From assembly GCA_000697475.1 (NCBI GenBank), contig JNEU01000565.1:124001-188000 (forward strand): DNA of 64,000 bases, in the 5' to 3' direction. This DNA comes from Lichtheimia corymbifera B2541. Its lineage: Eukaryota; Mucoromycota; Mucoromycetes; Mucorales; Lichtheimiaceae. This document shows positions 33,091 to 46,017 of this stretch, one piece after another. The notes below the pieces were generated by a model. It did not search any database and was not told the DNA's origin. It saw only the letters and a program-made list of their open reading frames with translations. A program made the translations under genes and the position numbers. The number at the start of each line of letters is the position of its first letter. Within the stretch, counting starts at the first letter, position 1.

Positions 33091-34967
33091 TTAGTAATGC
33101 TCGGGAAAGATAAGGGTGGATTGATGTTGATGTTGTTGCTGGGGCATGTATAGAGCTGTTGCTGCGGGCGATGCTGGTACAGAACATGAAGATGAAGACG
33201 ATGAAAATGAGGAGGAGGGTGAAGGTGATAAATTCATATCGTATGCTGATGCTGCATAGGGAACGTTGTTCATGTCGTAGGCGGTTGTGGATGGGATGGT
33301 TATTTTTGGCTCTGCTGTAGTAGTAGAAGCAGTGTATGCAAAATACATGTTGTATGGGTTGTTGGAAAATAAATCCAAGCTAGCTCCGTAGCACGGATGG
33401 TCCACAATATGCACCGTGCTTTGTGGTGCTGCAGATAGGGCTGCTGCTGATGCTGCTGCTTCCTCAGTATTGGTATCTGGACTAGAGGCATTGTAGCAAC
33501 ACATGCTGCTGGTGTTATTGTCGGGATATGGATCTACAGCCTGCTGGTCGTATTGACATTGGTGGTGTGATGCAGGTGAAAGATCGCATGGCGGTGGTAA
33601 CATTTCCGATGGATATCGATATGTAGAAGGATCCCCACTTCCTCCATCGCCATGATCATTCGATTCTGAGGATGGATTAAAGGACCCACCAGTAGCTGCA
33701 GTCGAGAATATGACACATGGGGATGTGTTGTTGCTGCTGTTATCACTGGTTGTTATCAACTCGGTTGCATTTGATGAGGTGGGCGAAGCTGTATCATCAA
33801 CAGTGATGGGTGATGAAGGTGTGAAACCAGTAGCAGGATAAGGTGGTGGTTGTTGTTGATAACACGATCGCCGATCACCCTCGTCCTTTTGTTGATATTG
33901 GTGGTCATTGGAAGGTGTCCACTCCCCTATATTGAATTCATCACTTTCCGTAAAAAGAGGTTTAATATCAAGTGGTGGCTGTGATGGGTATGGCAGGGTG
34001 GTTGCTGCAGCAACCGTGGGGGGAGTGGGATCATCATCCCGTGCACAAAAGTCTGCTGTGTAATCAGGTGGTGCTGTTGGCAAGAGAGTGATTGGTGGAC
34101 TTGAGCAACCATTACGTCTTGCTATGCAGAATGGGCATTGCCGAACAAATCGTGCAATTAATTCTTTAGGAATCCATGAATAACGACGCCTGACCTATTT
34201 TTTTTTCCATCGTCAGCTCATGAACCTAACCCAACTCCTCTTTCTTTTGCCTATCAAGTCCTCTTCCTCCACCTTCTTCTTACCAAGGATGATGTTTTAT
34301 CACGTCCTCCATGGTTGGCAACGGCATGTGCATGAACAAGAATATCATACATATCTTCACGCATCGCCACAGGCTTATTGTCGTGACATATGAGCTCGGA
34401 TCCATCAGAACATGGCATAAGCTGAAACATCTTTTTAACCCAAAAACGGAATTGAGCAGTAGATATGGCCGTGTTTTTGGGGTCTTTCAGCACACGTGCA
34501 ATCAACGCATAGCGTGGTCGATCAACAAGTGCCTTGTCGCGTTTTTTGTTTGATAGATTGTTCAGGTACCCATCCACAATCATGTCAAACTCTTGAACGC
34601 TAGGAAATTGATCCATTTCCTTTTCTGTCAAAACGGCGTCGTCAATGACGTGTGGTGACACAGGGCTGCTGCTGCTGCTGCTGCGGTGATACGATGTCGT
34701 GATGCCAGAAACGGATGCTCCACGTTCCACAAGCGATGTTGGGGTCTGCATGGTTACCCAGTTGTTGTTGTTGTTGCTACTACTGTTGTTGTTGTTGATG
34801 TTGTAATCGGTTGTGTAGCTGGTGGTGGTGGTCAAAGCGTCAGGTCGCTGTTGGTGCTGCTGATCCACCACATTGTCATGATCCCCTGATATATAAAAAC
34901 AGCTTGCTGTCATTGTATCGCCATGTTCAAAGTCCAATGGCTTCTGATAATGGTGATGTGGCAACAT
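33091..34967 (-). CDS. Putative regulator with integrase-type H2C2 zinc finger
   Basis: Two exons (34967-34284, 34194-33091) give 595 residues. The N-terminal ~110 residues are Asn/Ser/Thr/Gln-rich. Residues ~125-252 form the only folded region. It begins EKEMDQFPSVQEFDMIVDGY and continues YALIARVLKDPKNTAISTAQ and FRFWVKKMFQLMPCSDG. It ends in a zinc motif with H214, H219, C248 and C251 (H-x4-H-x28-C-x2-C) containing YSWIPKELIARFVRQCPFC. This is the HH-CC finger of retroelement integrases, but no DDE catalytic core follows. The remaining ~340 residues are low-complexity Ser/Pro/Thr/Gln sequence. It is best read as a domesticated DNA-binding protein and likely transcriptional regulator. The intron splits the zinc finger exactly in frame. 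Confidence 0.75.
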
Positions 34968-37656
34968 GTTTAGAATGGGGAAAGAGATACGTATGGTGAA
35001 TCAAGATAAAAAGAGGCAACTATGAATACAAGATCGACAATGATGGTGGGTTGATTGTAAAGCAAATACAGGCTGGATCCAAACAGAAGGTTTGGACGCA
35101 AAAAGGAGAACGTCCTCGAGAAAACAAAAAAGGGTCGTTGAAACAGATGAAGGTGTGGTGCGAAAGAAAAGAAAAGCCAACGCGCGCGTGAGTGAGTGTG
35201 TGTATGTATCTGTGATGTAGATCCGTTGTCGGGCGCAAAAATAAAGAAAAGAGATAACAGAAAGAAAGTTAAAAAGAAAGCCTCGAGGCTGATAAACTAT
35301 GATCTGTTGAGGAAAAAAAAAGGGGAAGGACGTGAAAGACCAGAAAACTGAGTCCGCAAGAATGGACCCTTTTTATTATCATCCTCACGCTCTCACTCAC
35401 CTACATACACGGCATGATGCGACCATGGGAGCCGATAGCAAGTTACCCGTTTCGGTTGATTGGCAAGTCGATGCGATCACCAGTTTCTCACCGAAGGATA
35501 TTCCATCATCATTATGCATCGTTTATATTCTCAGGTTCATCGCCGCTGTCAGCCGTTGCTGCTTGTTGCTCAGCCTCTGCCTGCTGTTGTTGTTGTTTCC
35601 CTTCATCCCTTCATCTGCTATAGCCTTTTCCCTACTATCGCTCCTCCCTCCCTCCCCCCTAATCACGAATCACGCAAAAACGAGGCTCGAGCCCTATGCT
35701 TGTGGATTAGAAGAAAATGCAATGTATGCGCAAGCATGGTTGTAAAAGACCAGAATTAAAGGACCCTTATCCCCTTAATAGCAAATCCATCCATTACATG
35801 TAGATCATCAGTTTTTATCTTCTCCTTCTTCAATCCACATCTTCTATTATAGAATCGTTGCATGCATGCTGTATAATAAGGATGCTGATATGATGCACAA
35901 GAATGCTTGAGAACCACTATAGTCAAATGCGTTTATTGCTACTAATGATGGTTGATAGGCATTTGGGGGACATAAAAGCGCAAACAAAGGGGGGGGAGGA
36001 GAAGAAGAAATACAAGGAGATGCCGATCTCTTGCGAAAGAGAGAAAAAAAAGATCGTCGGCTGTCAAAGTTTTGGTAGCGTATCCAAACATGGATATCTT
36101 CTCGTCGTGTACTTTCTTCTTCTTTCCCCTTTTTACAACATGATCTTGCGCCTCAATGTATATATTGCAAAGCATCGTGCTCATGCTTGTTATTCCCCTT
36201 GGTCTCCTTTTTCCCAACAACTTGGCCCTGATAGTGATCTACATCATGGCGATCCATTGTCGGATACCTCGAATGAAAAGGCAAAACAGAACTCTATTGT
36301 TTCATTTACGTACCCTTCCCAACATTAGTAACATACCATGTTTGCAGATTTTCCAGAATAAAAAAAGAGGTCGTGATATTCGCATATGGTCTGAATGGGG
36401 GTGCCACCACGCACACAATGTCGGCATACGATATCGGCATAGCTGCATGCAACTTGTCGGGAAGCGATGCTTTCTCCTGCCGTTGCTGCTGTCGTTGCTA
36501 CATACCCTGCTGCTGGTGGCCTCACTTGCTGCTGCTGCTATCATCATTAGCAAATGATTGCCTTTTTCCCCTATTTCCGTGAACCCCAAAAAGATGGAAA
36601 AGAATTCTTCTCTCCTTGCCCTGCCTTTATCCCTTTTTCTCTGTAGATGCTTTCGGATCGGGTGTCACCTCCTAAATACATGATGTATACTTCCTGTAAT
36701 CAACTGACCCGGTTCAACAACCAATACATCACAATGCTTGAATTCTGATAAAATCGACACAAACGAATGCAATAGTAGCAGTAGATAGAGTGTCCGTTTC
36801 CTTGGATTTATTAATCTCTCCCCTTTTTACCCTTGCTGCAAATGACGCATTTGTATATAAACATTATCAAACATCCAGTACTACTGGATATGTAATATTA
36901 TGCATGTCGATGTGTCCCCCGCCATGATCATCATCCGATGCATGGCTGCTGCTGTGCTTGGGTACATGCAAGTCATCTGCTTCCAAACATATAAAGAAGT
37001 GGAACCAGAATAACAGGTTGATACGACTATCTTTACTGAAATGCACCCTACTACCACCGCCACACGTACAGTATACCGCCACTTTGGTCATTGCCGATGA
37101 TGTTGTATTCTTATTGGATGGATTCTCTTGATACGACCAAGCCCAATGATGATGCATCATGAGATGTTCATGTTGTGTTGCCGATATCAAGGTTCGGATC
37201 GCCTGAACCTTAATTAATCAAGGGGAATTTTGACAGATGGCATGCCCGATTGATATTTTGGGGATTGCTGCTGTCAATAAAACGCATCACCATCATCATC
37301 ATCCCCCACTAAGCCCATTTTATGATTTCATGTCACCTAAACTTACTCCCCTGCTGTGATTATTTCTGCATCTCAATGGTAAGTAATTGCTATATCGAAC
37401 CATAATAATATGCATCATGATGAGCAGTGTGGCTAAAAATACGCTTGGAGGCGAACCGAAATTGTATACCGCTTTATTCAATTCAGGATAGCAAATGCAA
37501 ATGTGTGTAATGATAAATGGGAATGCTTTTTTTTGTTGTTGATGCGTAAGGTTGTTGTTATGTACAAATGCGGTAATTATGGTATATCTATATATATATA
37601 TATGTGTGTGTGTGTGTAAAGCGTGGTGTGTATGTATGTTGTCATGGTGATGGGTC
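34968..37656. other. Long intergenic region (2.7 kb)
   Basis: Probably the extended promoter of the H2C2 regulator plus the 3' flank of the BCS1-like gene. The minus frame 37190-36867 (107 codons, with a His-rich end HSSSHASDDDHGGGH) is a doubtful ORF with no recognisable domain. Plus-strand frames at 35332-35745 and 36156-36557 are Leu/Cys-rich shadows of simple sequence. A short TA/GT microsatellite lies at 37591-37617. Confidence 0.4.
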
Positions 37657-39708
37657 TTAATCATCATCCTCATCCTTTTGCTTCAACTTGCGTTCGGCAT
37701 GTTTTCTAGCTTGTTCACGATCAATCTTCACCTTCTCCATAAAAGAATCCACGGATGCCAGTAAATCCTTGAAGAACAAAGCCCACTTGTCATTTGCATC
37801 CACAACCTCCTTCTCGGTATCTTGATTGTCCGTCATGCGTGTAATGTCGATAGCTTGAGTCTTGTGAGGAGATTGTAGAAGCAATGCATGAGCCATGAAG
37901 AAGTTTTGAAGTTCGGCAGGTGTAAGCTCGTTTTCTGGGAGGACCTCGAGTAGCTTGTGCATGATTTCCACCCATCTGGGATCTTGTCCATTTTGGCTCT
38001 CCTCGTCAAAGAAACGCCAAAACATGGCTTCAATTTGGTGCTTATCCGCATATCCGAATTCCATCTTAACATCCACACGACCAGGGCGTAACAAGGCAGG
38101 GACAATCTTGTTCATGTCGTTGCATGTAAGGAAGATCACTATCAATGCCCATGTTAAAATTCATGCTTTTCATTGTGTAACCCGCTACCATTGACTGTCA
38201 CTTACAGCATCCTTCAGGAGAGTAAACGCCATCCATCGCATTGAGTAAACCAGAAGCAGAAAGGCGCTTGCGGGAACTGCTGCCTGAATCGTCATCGTCG
38301 CCGTCGTTAATGGTGCAATGGTCGACATCCTCCATGACAACAATGCTGTTTTTAGGGACATGGACAAGCAAGTTGGTGAAGGTTTCATCGTCCATGCTGG
38401 CGCTGATGCTGATAAGAGCAACGTTCATGTCGACCTTGGCAGCGAGCGATTGAATGAAGGAAGTCTTGCCGGTTCCAGGAGGACCATAGAGAAGATATCC
38501 ACGACGATATGGAATGCCTTTACGCTGATACCATTCTTTTTGAGAGCGGAAAGCCATGACATCATTGAGCAACTCTTCCTTTTGATTCTTTTTAAGGATG
38601 ACCGATTCAAAACCGCGTGCTTCCTTGGTGCATAGCTCCTCCCATTCTTGACTCCAGGATGCAGTGTTGGCCTTGTATACAATCAGCTATAAAAATAATA
38701 GTAGTCCATGTTAGTCAGTCATTATTTGATCATTCACTGTAATATAATAAACAATATACCTGGTTATCACGCATTCGGTAGTATTCATCAATCCATTCTT
38801 GGATAATCGATTGTAAAAGACCAAGATTACGGCTGCGCATGCTATTTATGCTCATCATCAGCCGATTGTATCTCACCAGCCACACACCCTATACAAGAAC
38901 GTACCTGATTGTGATACCTTCAGTGTTTCCACCACTCAACATCTCCAAGATACTATCACTGCCGCCGCCTCCTCCAGCACCAGTGCTATGTCCACTTGAA
39001 CGATCAAGAGCTGAACGAGTGAAACGATTCACCCAAAGTTTGTGTCCCTTATAGTACACGTGACGCATGGTGCCCATATCTGAAACAAATGTCCAATGTG
39101 AGACCCAATTCTTCCTCTGTCCGCTTATATCCCAAAGGTGACGAATACTTACGTGGCATCAATCCAAGTTTAACCCGCTCCTCTTCATATTCATGATTAC
39201 GACGCTTGATAGTGCTGTACATCGTAACACCAGATACATGCTGACAAAATAAAATACAATGTCAGTCAACAATCCATGTCAAAACACCATCCCCACACTG
39301 TTGATTGTACCTTGAAATCAGGCAGTTGCTTGTAATTTTGCTTGATGAATTCTTGCACAGGGCTATAAATGGCTTGCTTTGAAGTAATCTCGATCGATAC
39401 ATGGAACAAGTCGTCAAAGAAACTTTTGATCCAGTTGTAAAAGGAGTTGAAAAGCGACAAGATGGTTGCTGAGAATAGAAAAGTGTGAACATTCTACCCC
39501 GTGTGTGTTGCCGTTCATCATAATAACACTTACGACCCAAGCTCAAGAAAATACCAAACATGACAGCATCATTGCCAATATAGCGTTTGACCAAACCAAA
39601 CCATCGCTGACCGAGGACGAGTTGCCAGAACGATTCATCAAGAACCGTCTCCAAAAGATAGGCAAAGTTGTTAAAGAAAGAGTGAAAGTAGTCGGCGAGA
39701 AAAAGCAT
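37657..39708 (-). CDS. BCS1: BCS1-like mitochondrial AAA ATPase
   Basis: Seven exons (39708-39534, 39468-39311, 39240-39153, 39079-38905, 38841-38760, 38686-38206, 38138-37657) encode 546 residues. One membrane segment lies near residues 48-70 (VMFGIFLSLG joined by intron 1 to PTILSLFNSF). The BCS1-specific region follows. The AAA module has Walker A YGPPGTGKTSF, Walker B IVVMEDVDHC, the sensor FLTCNDMNK and the arginine region LRPGRVDVKMEFGYAD. Bcs1 translocates the folded Rieske iron-sulphur protein across the inner mitochondrial membrane. Fungi carry many divergent BCS1 paralogues, and this one is longer than yeast Bcs1, with a Lys/Glu/Asp-rich C-terminal tail. It may therefore be a paralogue rather than the orthologue. 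Confidence 0.92.
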
Positions 39709-39751
39709 GGTGATGATACAAGAAAAAATTAAATTCCTATTCTGCTGGGTA

Positions 39752-39757
39752 TTTATA
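39752..39757 (-). promoter_or_regulatory. TATA box of the BCS1-like gene
   Basis: TATAAA on the minus strand, 44 nt upstream of the ATG at 39708. Confidence 0.5.
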
Positions 39758-39787
39758 CTCTTTTGGATATTTGCTGCTGCGGAAAGT

Positions 39788-39835
39788 CTTATTGTGCGCG
39801 CGTTTTCCTAAAAGCGCACTTGTCCCGACAATAAG
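39788..39835. repeat. Short inverted repeat upstream of the BCS1-like gene
   Basis: Outer arms CTTATTGT / ACAATAAG enclose inner arms GTGCGC...TTTT / AAAAGCGCAC around 39794-39820. It lies 31 bp upstream of the TATA box, so it could be a regulator-binding palindrome. No known site was recognised. Confidence 0.4.
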
Positions 39836-40964
39836 GTACGGATGGTGGTGCCCTTCACTGCGCCATCCTCTGACATTGAAATCCTTGCTTTCTCGATATC
39901 ATCATCATACATGGTGATACAAGAGCTCATTCCGAATATCCATCATTTCCTTTCATTCACTTCTTGTGATAATGAAGATAGTTGATCATGTTACAAGCAA
40001 TGTTATTGTCGTCAGTCAAATCAGCATGGATGTGTGATCCGCACCCGCTGCTTATTGGTGCGATTACTGCAGTAATTAGGGCTCAAGAAGAAAGCAATCA
40101 CCATGGGTCATCCGCAGTAGCTGCATGTAATGCTGCGGGATAGACCTCGTTGCTGGAGCAACTGCTATGTACAATACATGTTGTATGCCAAGCCTCCCGA
40201 TGCCAATAAAGTTGAGTAACATGAGCCAACTATTTGCGTACCCATAACATGTTGCGGTGGTGCACTTTGGGCTTGAACCTCAAAAAAAGAAAAAAAAAAA
40301 GTTGGCAGCTCCAATGACAGGAACCACATCATACAAAGCATCGTCACGTTACTATTATTTTAATAGCTAGCTATATCATCAGTGCACGCACAGACTAGAG
40401 TAATATCATTGTTGATCATCATTAGCAAAAGCTGTGCTCACTCCTCCTCATCAATCCGATGCCACAAGACACCGTATGTATCTATATCCATACCATTTGT
40501 TCATGTGCCAACTTGGCTGTTTAATCAGTAATCGCCTTGGATATATGAGAAAATCATTTCGTTTTATCAGTGATGTAATCATCCAAAGATAACAAAGACT
40601 ATCGTTTGTGTTACAATACGTAAAGCAGCAGGTATAAGTGATATGTATGTGCGATCATCACTAGGATGCTCATCAGGGTGAACTGCATAAAATGTGTGTC
40701 AATACACGAAAGAACGTATACATCAGGCGACATATGCATACTGGAGAACAAACATATGCAAACGTATTGTATGGGTGTGTGTATATTTGTAGACGACGTC
40801 AGAAGTTGGCTACTTGTATCCTATTTAGGCTTGTTTAAGCCCGCAAGTTTATGCGCGTGTGTACATTTTCATTTCTCCCTTTCCCTCTCTCTTCCTCTCT
40901 CTGTTTTATTCCCACTCACGTTAACCCGCTTTGCTGCTCACAACAACGACTCAAGAAGCCCAAA
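39836..40964. other. Divergent promoter region, BCS1-like / PP2A B56
   Basis: About 1.1 kb between divergently transcribed genes. It is pyrimidine-rich directly upstream of the B56 start (40868-40920). No gene seen. Confidence 0.4.
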
Positions 40965-43406
40965 ATGATGAAGGGATTGCGAGGCGTGGTACGCGTAATT
41001 CGTTTTCTAAATGTGCTGCCTTTTCGCTAACAACATTTTACCAGCTTTCAAGAACACGATCCCAATCGTCAAACGAGTCAAAATCTCGACCCAGGCAACA
41101 GCAACAACCAGTAGCTTCTTCAGCGTCGCCTTCACCAGCAACATCCACCTCTCCACCACCAAAAGATCAGGGTGATATTATGCAACGACCAGTAAGCTTT
41201 TTGATCCGTGATATGCTACCAAATATATATAACATCGATTGTATATAGCCTTCACATAAGACTCCTCTCGAGCAAATGACTGGCAACAGTAAGACTATGC
41301 ATCGATTATCACAAGGGACGCCCAAGGATATGATCCCAGCGGTCAAATCACCTCGTCGACAACGATCATCGCGTTTTTTCGGTCAAGAACGAGTTGAATT
41401 AGAGCCCTATCCACACTTCAGTGGTATGTTCATTCATCAATCGGATTTTGCGTGTGTGTGTGTATGTGTGTGTTCTATTTTTCACCTTCCCCTTTTTTGT
41501 TCTACATCTATCAGAGGTGCCACCGATGCAACGACATGAATTATTCTCACTCAAGTTGAGCCAGTGTCAAATCATGTTCGATTTCAATGACCCCGCCAAA
41601 GACCTTAAAGGAAAGGAAATCAAGCGACAAGCGTTACAGGATTTATTGGAATATGTGGCTACAACACGACGAGTCATCACTGATACAATCTACCCTGATG
41701 TGATTCGGATGGTAAATATGCACACATACAAACAAAAAAAGAGCATGCATATGCATGGAATGTTTCCACGATGACATCTTTTAACTCTGTTTCTTACCTA
41801 GTTCACTATCAATACATTTCGCTCCATTTCTCCTCAAATGAACAAGACCATTCCACCAGAAGGCGTCGAGGCAGATGAAGAAGAACCCGTGCTTGAAATT
41901 GCTTGGCCTCACTTGCAATTGGTGTATGAATTCTTTTTACGCTTTGTGGAATCACCCGACTTCAATGCACAGGTGGCAAAACGATACATTGATCAAAGAT
42001 TTATTCTTCAGGTACATAGATGAAAAGTGTGTTTGCTTGTGACATGGGCTGATACAGGAGGTACTTAGATGCTGGAATTATTCGACAGCGAAGATCCACG
42101 CGAACGTGATTTCCTCAAAACCATCCTTCATCGTCTCTATGGCAAGTTCCTAGGATTACGCGCATTCATTCGACGTGCTATCAGCAATATCTTTTTCCAA
42201 TACATTTATGAGACGGATCGATTCAATGGGATTGCTGAACTACTTGAAATTATGGGAAGGTATATGATCAAGGGAGGTTATGGAATCATACAGGATGCTA
42301 ACCCCTTTTTCAATTAGCATCATCAATGGGTTTGCCTTGCCACTCAAACAAGAGCACAAGACATTTTTGTTTCGTGTCCTGATTCCTCTTCATAAACCAA
42401 GTATGATGACGCTCTATCATCCGCAACTTGCCTATTGTGTTGTCCAATTTCTTGAAAAGGACCCTTCACTGTCAGCCGAGGTAAAAGTTATTCATCAATG
42501 TAAGGAATCATTCGTCTCACGCAACGTCTATCTACAAAAGGTGATACAAGGTCTACTGCGTTACTGGCCAAAGGTCAACAGCAACAAGCAGGTGCTATTC
42601 TTGACAGAATTGGAAGAGATTCTCGATGTAACCGATGCTGAGGAATTCAAAGTAATCATGGTGCCTTTGTTCCAAAAGGTTGGACAATGCGTTTCCAGCT
42701 CCCATTTTCAGGTAATTCATTATGATATTGGATTGGCTTACGAAAGTCTTACGCAGTATATTAGGTTGCAGAGCGGGCTCTGTATTACTGGAACAATGAA
42801 TACATCGTCAACCTCATGAAAGACAATATTACGACTATTATGCCTGTGGTATTCCCTCGTTTATATCAACACATCAATGGCCATTGGAATCGGTAGGTTT
42901 GCTCTAACATTATAAAGGTGTGGTCATCTAATATATGTCTCATAGGCTTATCCATGACTTGATTTCAGACACGCTTAGGATCATGATGGATCTCAACCCA
43001 GTATTATTCGATGGATGTGTGGAACGATATACTCAACAACAGCAACAACAACGCAAAATGTAAATGAGAATCATCATCGTCACCATGTTGCGCATTTACC
43101 TCTGACGCTATCGTACGCACATAGTGTAGAACACCAAGAAAGGAACAATGAGCCATCCAATGTTTGGAACAAGCTTAGAATGCAACAATGCCAACAACAA
43201 TCTCCACTAAGGGCAACATCCAATACAGTAAGATCATGGGATGGGACCAGAAGAACATTGTAATAAGCTCATATATAAGGTATCAGCCCAATAGTTCTAC
43301 AACAAGCTCATCGTCATCCTCCCTCGATACAGCGCTGGAAGAAACATTATCACCACACCGTCAGCAAAATGACAAGCACCATTCAGCCATCATCCTCTGC
43401 TCTTGA
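40965..43406 (+). CDS. RTS1: PP2A regulatory subunit B56 (Rts1/Par1-like)
   Basis: Targets protein phosphatase 2A to its substrates. Eleven exons: 40965-40988, 41045-41191, 41249-41423, 41515-41711, 41802-42011, 42069-42259, 42318-42711, 42765-42892, 42946-43059, 43125-43227 and 43287-43406 (600 residues). The N-terminal ~120 residues are Ser/Gln/Pro-rich. The conserved HEAT-like core begins near [18 protein letters not shown]. It contains [69 protein letters not shown] and [10 protein letters not shown]. The C-terminal exons were joined because they restore the family element with W-N-K-L after a Gln run; the last junction (43228-43286) is less certain. The gene is convergent with TRP5, 292 bp away. 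Confidence 0.95.
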
Positions 43407-43698
43407 TACCCTATGCCAGTCATCCACACATTTTATTTTCATCAGACAAACAAGAAGTTTCGAGAATGTAGTCTAAAACAGTATTAATACAACATCTTTG
43501 AATCTAAAATCGGTTATCGTTGCATGAATCATTGAGTAGTTGTTGTTGGGGTCATGGTATATGGATCTTTTATTCAATGGATTGAAAATGTATAAATACA
43601 GGATGACACTTTTTGTAAAAGGGGAAAATCAAACATTAGATGAAAATGGAATGAAAAAGCACATGAGATGGGTAATGATTGTGATAGATATCCAGCCT

Positions 43699-46017
43699 TT
43701 AGAAACGCAAATCCCAACCAATCTTGGGGCCTAATTCAGGCAAAACCTCTGCAACGGTGTGCATATCCTTGTCACCTCTACCAGAAAGACACACAACAAT
43801 ATCTTTATCCTTTGGCAATTCCTTGGCGACTTCGAGAGCATGGTACAAGGCATGGGATGATTCAAGAGCAGGGATGATACCTTCGAGTTGAGTGAGCTTT
43901 CGGAAACCAATAAGAGCTTGAGCATCATCAGCAACACGGTATTCAGCACGACCGGAATCCTTAAGATACGAATGCTCAGGGCCAACACCAGGGTAATCAA
44001 GACCAGCACTAACAGAGTGGGTTTCGATGATTTGACCCTTTTCATCTTGCAGCAAGTAGGTACGGGTGCCGTGAAGGACACCAGGAGTGCCCTTGCTAAG
44101 AGTAGCCGAATGACGATCGGTATTGACACCGCTACCACCAGCTTCGACACCAATGATACGCACAGACTTATCCTCCACAAATGGATGGAACATACCGATA
44201 GCATTGGATCCACCACCAACACAGGCCATGACAACATCAGGAAGCTTGCCACGCTTTTCTTGGAGCTGACGCTTGGCCTCGTTACCAATAACGGATTGGA
44301 AGTGACGCACAATCATTGGGAAGGGATGAGGACCAATGGCAGAGCCAACGAGGTAGTGGGTAGTCGATACATTGGTGACCCAGTCGCGCATAGCTTCGTT
44401 GATAGCATCCTTAAGAGTGCGTGAACCACTGGAAACGGGAACCACGGTGGCACCCAACATGCGCATACGGAACACGTTCAAACCTTGACGACGGCAATCC
44501 TCTTCACCCATATAGACCACACACTCCATACCGAACTTGGCACACACAGTAGCAGTGGCAACACCATGTTGACCAGCACCGGTTTCTGCAATGATACGCT
44601 TCTTGCCAAGACGTTTAGCGAGCAAGATTTGACCAACGGCATTATTAATCTTGTGAGAACCAGTATGGTTAAGATCTTCACGCTTGAGCCAAATATTAGC
44701 GCCACCGGCTTCTTGAGTCATGCGATCAGCAAGTTGAAGGCGAGAAGGGCGTGCAATATAATCATAGTATGATTCAAACTCAGCCTTGAAAGCAGGATCG
44801 TTGGTGCAATCGATAAACACGCGTTCGAGTTGAGTCAAGCAATCAACGAGCACTTCAGGTACAAAGGCACCACCAAAGTCACCGAAATAGGTAGCCAATT
44901 CGTAAAAGCTCTTGAGTTTTTTGCCTTCACCAACAGCCACGACGCCTTGACCAGCTGCATCGGTCACTTCCAAATCAGCCTGGGGTTGTGTGCTTGCAGC
45001 AGCAAGTTCCACAGCCTTACGGCCACACACTTCTGAACAATATTGCTCCACGACTTGAGGAACATCCTTGCCAGCTTCCACAGCTTCACGAATCACAGTG
45101 ATGATACGGGATCCAATAACAACACCGTCACCATGAGAACCCACAAGATCAAAGTGCTCACGAGTCGACACGCCAAAACCAATAGCCAAGGGGACGTTGG
45201 TGAATTGCTTGATACGGTTCATCATCTCTGGCAATTCCTTGTTCACTTCCTTTTTAGCACCGGTAACGCCAAGACGCGACACAACATAAATGAATGCATC
45301 CGATACTTCGGTCAAGAGTGGAATACGGCTGTTGGTGGTGGATGGGGCAATCAGGGGTACATAAGACATGCCATGTTTCAAACACAAGTTGCGGAAACTG
45401 TGGGATTCCTCAGGTGGCAAATCCACCATAATGTATCCATTGACACCAGCATCCTTGCAGTCCTTGACAAGCTTCTCTTCACCATAAGCCAAAACGGGAT
45501 TGTAGTAGCCCATAAATACCACAGGCACTGTAAGGCCACGGGCGCGTGCATCACGCACCATTTGCAAGCTCATCGTCATATCGGTGCCGTACTTGAGTGA
45601 AACCTGTTATTCATCATCATAGCATGTTAGAAACACGTATATATATTGAACATGAGTAGTGTATGTCTACTTGCCGTGTTGGAATATTGGATAGTGGGAC
45701 CATCAGCCAATGGATCAGTGAAAGGGATACCTGGATGATCGGTTAGTCGCTATTCACGCATGATTGGAATCCTTTTTCCCTTACTTACCAAGTTCAATGA
45801 CATCAGCACCACCGCGTTGAAGAGAGAGGAGAATATCCACAGTGAGATTGGGATGTGGGTATCCTGCAGTGATAAAAGTGACAAAGGCGGGTCGATCTAA
45901 GTGGGTGCAAAGGAGAATTAAACGTCAGTGACCTTGTGTGTATGTGTGTGAATGCATATCCAAAAACGTACTCTCAGCCTTGGCGTTAGAAAATGCTTTG
46001 CGTAAACCAGTTGACAT
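43699..46017 (-). CDS. TRP5: Tryptophan synthase, fused alpha and beta chains
   Basis: Catalyses the last two steps of tryptophan synthesis: indole-3-glycerol phosphate to indole, then indole plus serine to tryptophan. Four exons (46017-45972, 45896-45789, 45730-45675, 45603-43699) give 704 residues, as in yeast Trp5. The alpha domain (1-~260) includes [15 protein letters not shown], the catalytic acid in [16 protein letters not shown] and FMGYYNPV. A ~40-residue linker leads to the beta domain, with [19 protein letters not shown] sequence, the PLP lysine in [21 protein letters not shown], and the phosphate loop [10 protein letters not shown]. All catalytic residues I can see are intact. Intron 3 uses a GC-AG pair. 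Alpha and beta are fused in fungi but separate in bacteria and plants. Confidence 0.98.

Noticed and set aside
35332..36557. Plus-strand Leu/Cys-rich frames (137 and 133 codons)
   Set aside because: They arise from GCTGCTGTTGTTG-type simple sequence, with no domains and no conserved exon structure.
36867..37190. Minus-strand 107-codon frame with His-rich end
   Set aside because: No recognisable domain or clear promoter; kept only as a note within the intergenic entry.
43888..45600. Several 150-190 codon plus-strand frames within TRP5
   Set aside because: Antisense shadows of the long TRP5 exon; no domain and no splice logic.
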